Shown: positions 58,696 to 64,000 of the stretch, piece after piece | Layout of the letters: each line of letters opens with the position of its first letter | Position numbering within the stretch: position 1 is the stretch's first letter | Source: an uncultured Sulfitobacter sp. | GTDB lineage: Bacteria > Pseudomonadota > Alphaproteobacteria > Rhodobacterales > Rhodobacteraceae | Assembly: GCF_947502895.1 (NCBI RefSeq) | Contig: NZ_CANNBM010000002.1 | Span: 124,001-188,000 of the forward strand | Direction of reading: 5' to 3' | Length of the DNA stretch: 64,000 nt | Translations under genes and position numbers: made by a program | Notes under the pieces: generated by a model | The model's database searches: none | Seen by the model: only the letters and a program-made list of their open reading frames with translations | Told to the model about the DNA's origin: nothing

Positions 58696-59046
58696 CTAGA
58701 CAAGTGCCGTTACTTCGATCTCGATGCGGAATTTGGGATCAATCAAACCGCACTCAATCATCGTCGCAGCAGGCGGGTTGTCGCCAAAGGTCTCTGCCAA
58801 GATCGGCCAGCACGGCTCGAACTCGGCACGGTCAGGCAGCATATAGGTCACGCGCACTACATCCGCCATGCTCACGCCTGCCTCTTCCAACGCCTCTTTG
58901 ATGATCCGCAGCGCATCACGGCATTGCGCCACGACATCATCGCCCTGCCCGCACGTTCCCGCCACGTGGACAAAGCCCCCCGCAACGACGGCGCGGCAAT
59001 ACCCCAATTTTGCTTCGAATTCCCCACCTGAAAAAATGCGTTTCAT
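58696..59046 (-). CDS. RidA-family imine/enamine deaminase-like protein
   Basis: A 116-residue RidA-type protein. 'YCRAVVAGGFVHVAGTCGQGDDVVAQCRDALRIIKEALEEAGVSMADVVRVTYMLPDRAEFEPCWPI' and the C-terminal 'DPKFRIEIEVTALV' match the family, with the key Arg in KFRIEIE. RidA proteins remove reactive 2-aminoacrylate formed by pyridoxal enzymes. The conserved N-terminal active-site residues look partly changed, so it may be a RidB-like or divergent member. It is adjacent to, and in the same direction as, the lipoprotein gene. Confidence 0.88.
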   Translation of the reverse strand: MKRIFSGGEFEAKLGYCRAVVAGGFVHVAGTCGQGDDVVAQCRDALRIIKEALEEAGVSMADVVRVTYMLPDRAEFEPCWPILAETFGDNPPAATMIECGLIDPKFRIEIEVTALV

Positions 59047-59061
59047 TTTACCCTCCTAAAT

Positions 59062-59091
59062 AAAAAAGGCAGGCCAAAACAGCCTGCCTTT
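59062..59091 (-). terminator. Intrinsic terminator of clpX
   Basis: AAAGGCAGGC (59065-59074) pairs with GCCTGCCTTT (59082-59091) around a 7-nt loop; on the minus strand a T run follows. It lies 23 nt after the clpX stop. Confidence 0.85.
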
Positions 59092-59113
59092 CCACATTAT
59101 TCTATTCGAAAAA

Positions 59114-60379
59114 TCAGCCTGCAGTCGCTGGCTCTTTCTCGGCTTCGGCGTGAATCATCAGCGGCTTGGCATCCGAATTCACTGCCTCTTCATTGACGAC
59201 AACCTCTGTCACACTGTCCAGCCCCGGTAGATCGAACATGGTATCCAGCAAAATGTCTTCAAGGATAGACCGTAGCCCCCGCGCGCCTGTCTTGCGCTCG
59301 ATCGCGCGTTTGGCAATTGCGGCCAGCGCGTCTTCGGTAAAGGTCAGTTGCGTGTCCTCAAGCTCGAAAAGGCGCTGGTATTGCTTGACCAGTGCGTTCT
59401 TCGGCTGGGTCAGAATGGTGACAAGTGCGTCCTCGTCCAAATCTTCAAGCGTTGCCAAAACAGGCAAACGACCCACGAATTCGGGGATCAAACCGAACTT
59501 GAGCAGGTCTTCGGGTTCAAGGTCGGTGAAAATTTCACCGATGCCGCGTGCGTCCTGATCGCGCACATCTGCGCCAAAGCCCATGGCAGACCCTTTACCG
59601 CGTGCGGCAATGATCTTATCCAAGCCAGCAAACGCACCACCACAAATGAACAGGATGTTCGTGGTGTCCACTTGCAAGAATTCCTGCTGCGGGTGCTTCC
59701 GCCCGCCCTGCGGTGGAACGGATGCAACCGTCCCTTCCATCAGCTTGAGCAATGCTTGCTGCACGCCCTCGCCCGAGACGTCGCGGGTGATGGAAGGATT
59801 TTCCGATTTACGTGTAATTTTATCTACTTCGTCAATGTATACGATGCCGCGCTGTGCGCGCTCGACGTTATATTCGGACGCCTGAAGCAGCTTTAGGATA
59901 ATGTTTTCAACATCTTCACCCACATAACCCGCCTCGGTCAATGTGGTGGCGTCGGCCATGGTGAAGGGTACATCCAGAATCCGTGCGAGCGTTTGGGCGA
60001 GCAGAGTTTTGCCGCAACCCGTGGGGCCCATCAGCAAAATGTTGGATTTCGCCAGTTCAATATCGCCGCCTTTTTGCGCGTGGTTCAAACGCTTGTAGTG
60101 GTTGTGCACAGCCACAGACAAAACCCGCTTGGCCATCGCCTGACCGATGACATAATCATCAAGCACTTCACAAATGTCTCTGGGTGTCGGCACGCCATCT
60201 GTCGCTTTGAGGCCAGAAGCCTTTGTTTCTTCGCGAATAATATCCATGCACAGCTCGACACATTCATCGCAGATGAACACTGTCGGCCCTGCGATCAGCT
60301 TGCGCACTTCATGCTGGCTCTTGCCGCAAAAGCTACAATAGAGGGTATTTTTGCTGTCGCCACTGGTTGAATTGGCCAT
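59114..60379 (-). CDS. clpX: ClpX ATPase of the ClpXP protease
   Basis: A 421-residue AAA+ unfoldase. The N-terminal zinc domain 'LYCSFCGKSQHEVRKLIAGPTVFICDECVELC' has four Cys. Walker A 'ILLMGPTGCGKTLLAQTLA', Walker B 'GIVYIDEVDKITRKSENPSITRDVSGEGVQQALL', the sensor region and 'TGARGLRSILEDILLDTMFDLP' are standard. It delivers unfolded substrates to ClpP, whose gene lies immediately upstream. A perfect hairpin (60463-60495) lies between the two genes. Confidence 0.97.
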   Translation of the reverse strand: MANSTSGDSKNTLYCSFCGKSQHEVRKLIAGPTVFICDECVELCMDIIREETKASGLKATDGVPTPRDICEVLDDYVIGQAMAKRVLSVAVHNHYKRLNHAQKGGDIELAKSNILLMGPTGCGKTLLAQTLARILDVPFTMADATTLTEAGYVGEDVENIILKLLQASEYNVERAQRGIVYIDEVDKITRKSENPSITRDVSGEGVQQALLKLMEGTVASVPPQGGRKHPQQEFLQVDTTNILFICGGAFAGLDKIIAARGKGSAMGFGADVRDQDARGIGEIFTDLEPEDLLKFGLIPEFVGRLPVLATLEDLDEDALVTILTQPKNALVKQYQRLFELEDTQLTFTEDALAAIAKRAIERKTGARGLRSILEDILLDTMFDLPGLDSVTEVVVNEEAVNSDAKPLMIHAEAEKEPATAG

Positions 60380-60462
60380 GTGAGCCCTTTCAGGTCTGAT
60401 GCTGGTTTGCCTGCCCCAAACGGGACTGCGCGAATTCGATTTGGCCTCAAGTCTAAGTCAGA

Positions 60463-60495
60463 CCCTCCGGTTCTTCAATCGCATAAACCGGAGGG
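60463..60495 (-). other. Intercistronic hairpin between clpP and clpX
   Basis: CCCTCCGGTT (60463-60472) pairs with AACCGGAGGG (60486-60495) around a 13-nt loop, 15 nt after the clpP stop, without a T run. It may separate clpP and clpX expression levels. Confidence 0.6.
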
Positions 60496-60509
60496 AACAC
60501 TGTTGTGAC

Positions 60510-61160
60510 TTACTTACCCTTCTTGGGCTTTGGCGCGTCCTTGTCATCTTCCTTGCCGCGGTTCGCGACAATCTCGTCAATATGGCCCCACTCAAGCGCC
60601 TCTTCGGGCGTCATCCATGTGTCGCGATCCAGTGCTTTTTGCACGGTCTCATAATCCTGACCGGAGTGTTTGACGTACATCTGGAACAGACGCTCGCGGG
60701 TCCGCTCGATATGGCGGGCGGAGATCAGGATATCGGTCGCCATGCCGCGGGCGCCGCCCGAGGGCTGGTGCACCATGACTTCGGCGTTGGGCAGCGCAAA
60801 GCGCATCCCTTTTTCGCCACCGATGGCAATGGCCGAGCCCATCGACGCAGCCATGCCGCAAATCAGGGTCGAAACCTTCGGGCGGATGTATTGCATCGTG
60901 TCGTAGATCGACATGCCCGCTGACACCTCACCACCAGGCGAGTTGATGTACATGCTGATTTCCTTGGAAGGATTCTCTGCCTCGAGGTGCAACAGCTGTG
61001 CGACGACCAGATGGCTCATCCCGCTGTGAATCGGGCCGTTAATAAAAATAATCCGCTCTTTGAGCAGACGCGAGAAGATATCATAGGCGCGCTCGCCACG
61101 GCTTGTCTGCTCCACAACCATGGGAACAAGGTTCATATACGTCTCGACGGGGTCTTGCAT
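60510..61160 (-). CDS. clpP: ATP-dependent Clp protease proteolytic subunit
   Basis: A 216-residue serine protease subunit. The triad is Ser106 ('ICGMAASMGSAIAIGG'), His131 ('EVMVHQPSGGARGMATD') and Asp180 ('KALDRDTWMTPEEALEWGHIDEIV'). Fourteen copies form the degradation chamber used with ClpX or ClpA. I chose the ATG at 61160, with GAAGG about nine nucleotides upstream; a TTG at 61175 would add five residues. The C-terminus has a charged tail. Confidence 0.97.
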   Translation of the reverse strand: MQDPVETYMNLVPMVVEQTSRGERAYDIFSRLLKERIIFINGPIHSGMSHLVVAQLLHLEAENPSKEISMYINSPGGEVSAGMSIYDTMQYIRPKVSTLICGMAASMGSAIAIGGEKGMRFALPNAEVMVHQPSGGARGMATDILISARHIERTRERLFQMYVKHSGQDYETVQKALDRDTWMTPEEALEWGHIDEIVANRGKEDDKDAPKPKKGK

Positions 61161-61307
61161 GTGCTCTGCCTTCAATGGAGTTTGTCGGGACCATACCCGA
61201 ACAAGCGTTTATACAAGATTAGTCCTGTGGGTTGGGACCTTCAAGGGGGCGTACAACAGATCGCGATATGAGTTGATCCGCGCGGTGCCTGCGCTATCTG
61301 CCGATGT

Positions 61308-62501
61308 ATGAAAAATGCCCCCACACCCTTCCCGCCCCGCGTTGATACTGCGCATGAACGGCTCCTTAAATTCGCGCCTGATGCGGGCAGTGCCTATGCC
61401 CAAAAGCGCAACTTTGATCTGGGTTCCGGCCAGCACAGTCATGTCTCGACCCTGTCGCCTTATCTGCGGATGAAAGTGCTGGACGAGGCGGATGTATCGC
61501 GCGCAGTACTGGATCAGATGACCGCATCCGAGGCGGATAAGTTCATCGCCGAAGTCTGGTGGCGCACCTATTGGAAAGGCTGGATGGAGCAACGCCCCGC
61601 CGTCTGGGCCGCCTACCGCGATGATCTGACGCGGCTGCACAACGAGGTTCAGACGCAATCAGGCCTGCGCCAGCAATGGGAGGCCGCCTGCTTGGGCGAG
61701 ACTGGTATCGCCCCCTTTGACACATGGGCGCAAGAGCTGGCAGCGACAGGCTATCTACACAATCACGCGCGCATGTGGTTCGCCTCGATCTGGATATTCA
61801 CCCTTAAATTGCCTTGGCAACTGGGCGCGGATTTCTTTCTGCGGCACCTGCTGGATGGGGATGCCGCGGTCAACACGCTCAGCTGGCGCTGGGTCGCAGG
61901 GATACAAACCCAAGGCAAAACCTACTTGGCAGACCCTTCAAATATAGCCAAATTCACTGACGGGCGGTTTGTCGGCGTGCGCGGGCTTGCCACCAACGCG
62001 CCGCCCGTCAGCGCACCGCCACCGCCCAATCGGCAGGAGATACCCGCGCTTGTACCCTTCGACGGCAGACCCGATGCCCGCATCGGGATACTGCTGCATT
62101 CTGATGATCTGGGCGCACCCGATCTGGCCCAAATGGGCTGCGCCAGTGTGACCAGCGCCTATATTGACTGCACAGACGCCCAAAGCCCTTGGAAGTCTGC
62201 CCCGATGGTGGCGCAGTTTCGCACAGCTTTGGCACAAGACGCGGCACCCGACACCACGATCCTACCTGCGCCCGATGCCGTGCAGGACTGGGCAAGCACG
62301 CACCAATTGGACCATATCGTAACCCCGCATGCGCCTGTCGGTGCTGCCCGCAGTATGCTGCGCCGTTTGCGCAAAACGACTGATCTGCCGATCACCGAAA
62401 TACGTCGCGAGATCGACACTGCCGCCTGGCCACTTGCCACTGCGGGCTTCTTCAAGTTTCGTAAGCATATTCCGGATTTGCTGGACCGTTTTGCACGCTG
62501 A
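61308..62501 (+). CDS. Photolyase/cryptochrome-like protein with FAD domain first
   Basis: A 397-residue protein in an unusual order. Residues about 10-225 resemble the C-terminal FAD-binding domain of photolyases ('YAQKRNFDLGSGQHSHVSTLSPYLRMKVLDE', 'ATGYLHNHARMWFASIWIFTLKLPWQLGADFFLRHLLDGDAAVNTLSWRWVAGIQTQGKTY'). A Pro-rich linker follows, and then, from about 255, an alpha/beta region opening 'ARIGILLHSDDLGAPDLAQMG', which recalls the photolyase N-terminal strand and 'RxDLRxxDNxAL' motif. The usual antenna domain is missing in front. It could repair DNA, sense blue light or be degenerate. It diverges from clpP. Confidence 0.8.
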   Translation: MKNAPTPFPPRVDTAHERLLKFAPDAGSAYAQKRNFDLGSGQHSHVSTLSPYLRMKVLDEADVSRAVLDQMTASEADKFIAEVWWRTYWKGWMEQRPAVWAAYRDDLTRLHNEVQTQSGLRQQWEAACLGETGIAPFDTWAQELAATGYLHNHARMWFASIWIFTLKLPWQLGADFFLRHLLDGDAAVNTLSWRWVAGIQTQGKTYLADPSNIAKFTDGRFVGVRGLATNAPPVSAPPPPNRQEIPALVPFDGRPDARIGILLHSDDLGAPDLAQMGCASVTSAYIDCTDAQSPWKSAPMVAQFRTALAQDAAPDTTILPAPDAVQDWASTHQLDHIVTPHAPVGAARSMLRRLRKTTDLPITEIRREIDTAAWPLATAGFFKFRKHIPDLLDRFAR

Positions 62502-62570
62502 CATGCGCCTGCTATGATTATGATAGAGACACCGCATTAACCGCCCCCACCAGATGCGTGTGAAACAAAA

Positions 62571-62599
62571 GTGTCATGGCCGCGTCACACAACTGTGAC
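62571..62599 (+). promoter_or_regulatory. Candidate Pho box upstream of phoX
   Basis: Three heptamers at exact 11-bp spacing, GTGTCAT (62571), GCGTCAC (62582) and CTGTGAC (62593), resemble the PhoB consensus repeat CTGTCAT. The array ends 49 bp before the phoX start codon. Confidence 0.55.
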
Positions 62600-62648
62600 G
62601 GAATCGGATGACAAAGGCCGCATCGGTCAACACGAACTGGAGCAAGCC

Positions 62649-64000
62649 ATGACGCGACAAGACATCCTGAACGATCCGGCCATCGGTAACAAAGCAGAGG
62701 CATTCGAAGCCTTTGATGATATTCCTACGAACCCTAATCTGAGCAGCACAATCGGCGAGGTTGTGGCCGCGCGGTACTCGCGCCGCGACATATTCAAAGG
62801 CGCACTGGCCGTTACGACAACAACAGCATTATTCGGCACCTCGGCCATCCTGGCCCCCAAACAGGCGGCTGCCGCAGGCACGTCGCGTTATAACTTTACA
62901 GAGTTGGAGTGGGGCAATGACACGACACATCACGTGGCAGAAGGCTATGACGCCGACATCCTGATCCGTTGGGGCGATCCGATCACTGCCGACGCCCCTG
63001 AATTTGACGTGATGAACCAAACAGCAGCGGCCCAGCTTCAGCAGTTCGGGTATAACAACGACTATGTCGGCTTTACCGCGTTGAACGATGCAGGCACACG
63101 CGGGCTGCTGTGCGTGAACCATGAATACACTAACGAAGAAGTCATGTTCCCCGGTTTGGGACGTCAGGACCGCGATGGATTTGCAGGTATGACGCCCGAA
63201 CTGATCGACATAGAAATGGCCGCCCACGGCGGCACCGTTGTCGAGATTGAAAAAGAAACAACAGGCGCGTGGCGGGTTGAGCGCGCCAGTCCCTACAACC
63301 GCCGCATCACGCCGCTGCAGACCGAAATGACAGTCTCTGGTCCTGCTGCAGGTCATCCGCGGATGCAAACCAACGCAGATCCCGATGGTATGAAAATTAT
63401 CGGCACGCTGAACAATTGTGCAGGCGGGATGACGCCTTGGGGCACCTACCTGATGGCTGAAGAGAACTTTCACGGGTATTTCTGGACAAGCAAACTGAAC
63501 GCGGAAGGCCGCCCTGATCTGTCATCCCTTCCCCCCGCGCAGGCCGCACAACACAAGCGTTACGGCGTGCCGGGAATGTGGTACGCATGGGGCACGCGCC
63601 ATGACCGTTTTAACATCGATCTAGAGCCGAACGAGCCGAACCGCTTTGGCTGGATCGTGGAAGTCGACCCGCGCAAACCCGATGCGATGCCAGTCAAGCA
63701 CACGGCATTAGGCCGCTTCCGCCATGAAGGGTGTGAAACGACACTGGCTGCAGATGGTCGCCTTGTGGTTTATTCAGGCGATGATAACCGCTTTGACTAC
63801 CAGTATAAATATGTCTCGACCGGCAAGGTCGGTGCGGATAATGCCGCGAACTCGCAGCTTTTGTCTGACGGCACGCTCTTTGTCGCACGCTTTGACGAGG
63901 ACGGAACCGTCGCGTGGCTGCCATTGGTCTATGGCACGGGGCCGCTGACGCCAGATAATGGATTTAAAGATCAGGGCGATGTGATGATCGACACCCGCAT
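62649..64000 (+). CDS. phoX: PhoX-family alkaline phosphatase (3' end outside window)
   Basis: About 450 residues are visible and the frame is open at the window end. The twin-arginine motif 'SRRDIFKGAL' (Arg45-Arg46) shows Tat export with a folded metal centre. The mature part matches DUF839/PhoX: 'VGFTALNDAGTRGLLCVNHEYTNEEVMFPG', 'LNNCAGGMTPWGTYLMAEENFHGYFW', 'YGVPGMWYAWGTRHDRFNIDLEPNEPNRFGWIVEVDP' and 'ALGRFRHEGCETTLAADGRLVVYSGDDNRFDYQYKYVS'. PhoX enzymes use iron and calcium and release phosphate from organic phosphate in marine bacteria. A Pho-box-like array lies just upstream. Confidence 0.93.
   Translation, partial: MTRQDILNDPAIGNKAEAFEAFDDIPTNPNLSSTIGEVVAARYSRRDIFKGALAVTTTTALFGTSAILAPKQAAAAGTSRYNFTELEWGNDTTHHVAEGYDADILIRWGDPITADAPEFDVMNQTAAAQLQQFGYNNDYVGFTALNDAGTRGLLCVNHEYTNEEVMFPGLGRQDRDGFAGMTPELIDIEMAAHGGTVVEIEKETTGAWRVERASPYNRRITPLQTEMTVSGPAAGHPRMQTNADPDGMKIIGTLNNCAGGMTPWGTYLMAEENFHGYFWTSKLNAEGRPDLSSLPPAQAAQHKRYGVPGMWYAWGTRHDRFNIDLEPNEPNRFGWIVEVDPRKPDAMPVKHTALGRFRHEGCETTLAADGRLVVYSGDDNRFDYQYKYVSTGKVGADNAANSQLLSDGTLFVARFDEDGTVAWLPLVYGTGPLTPDNGFKDQGDVMIDTR

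Overview
The window is chromosomal DNA from an alphaproteobacterium, almost certainly a Rhodobacterales (Roseobacter-type) species. The strongest signs are a complete gene transfer agent (GTA) cluster of the Rhodobacter capsulatus type followed by cysE, a GapR-type DUF2312 gene, an E1-beta pyruvate dehydrogenase gene carrying its own lipoyl domain, the accB-accC-aat-DUF2155-NDUFA12 block, and a moderately GC-rich sequence. Gene density is high. No intergenic stretch exceeds about 300 bases, and I saw no rRNA, tRNA, CRISPR array or insertion sequence.

Layout. 1-4.5 kb: the end of a bactofilin gene, an unidentified membrane protein, an acetyltransferase, two tandem cyclophilins, pgk and an ftsB-like gene. 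4.6-6.3 kb: a secreted RTX repeat protein. 6.3-10.1 kb: pdhA-pdhB-pdhC behind a perfect 24-bp palindrome. 10.2-25.5 kb (minus strand): cysE, a small conserved gene, then GTA genes gp15 back to gp1, mostly overlapping by 1-14 nt. 25.6-31.6 kb (minus strand): mltG and the fatty acid genes fabF, acpP, fabG and fabD, with a ClpP-fold-like lipoprotein gene between fabG and fabD. 31.7-34.2 kb: a cytochrome b561-YceI fusion, a separate YceI protein and an unidentified membrane protein. 34.5-35.7 kb: rpsF-rpsR-rplI. 35.9-40.1 kb: a zinc ribbon protein, a lytic transglycosylase lipoprotein, an alternative oxidase, tig, gapR and small genes. 40.1-46.2 kb (minus strand): an orphan FliM/FliN-like protein, a symporter-histidine kinase hybrid with a small membrane partner and a receiver-only response regulator, and a RamB/PrpR-like regulator. 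46.5-51.8 kb: a five-gene HAAT-family ABC importer, divergent from that regulator. 52-53.2 kb: a second RTX protein. 53.3-59 kb: an acyl-CoA ligase, accB, accC, aat, DUF2155, an NDUFA12 homologue, a lipoprotein and a RidA protein. 59.1-61.2 kb: clpX and clpP. 61.3-64 kb: a photolyase-like protein with inverted domain order and the start of a Tat-exported PhoX phosphatase.

How it works together. Most of the window is core metabolism: pyruvate to acetyl-CoA (pdh), acetyl-CoA to malonyl-CoA (accBC), and fatty acid elongation (fab/acp), alongside protein quality control (tig, clpXP, cyclophilins). Two accessory themes stand out. The GTA cluster encodes packaging, capsid and tail proteins for particles that transfer random host DNA; every structural frame looks open, and several hairpins could set gene dosage or insulate the operon. 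The 41-52 kb region combines a solute-sensing kinase, a short-chain-acyl-type regulator and an ABC importer; I infer, without proof, that it senses and takes up small carboxylates or related compounds.
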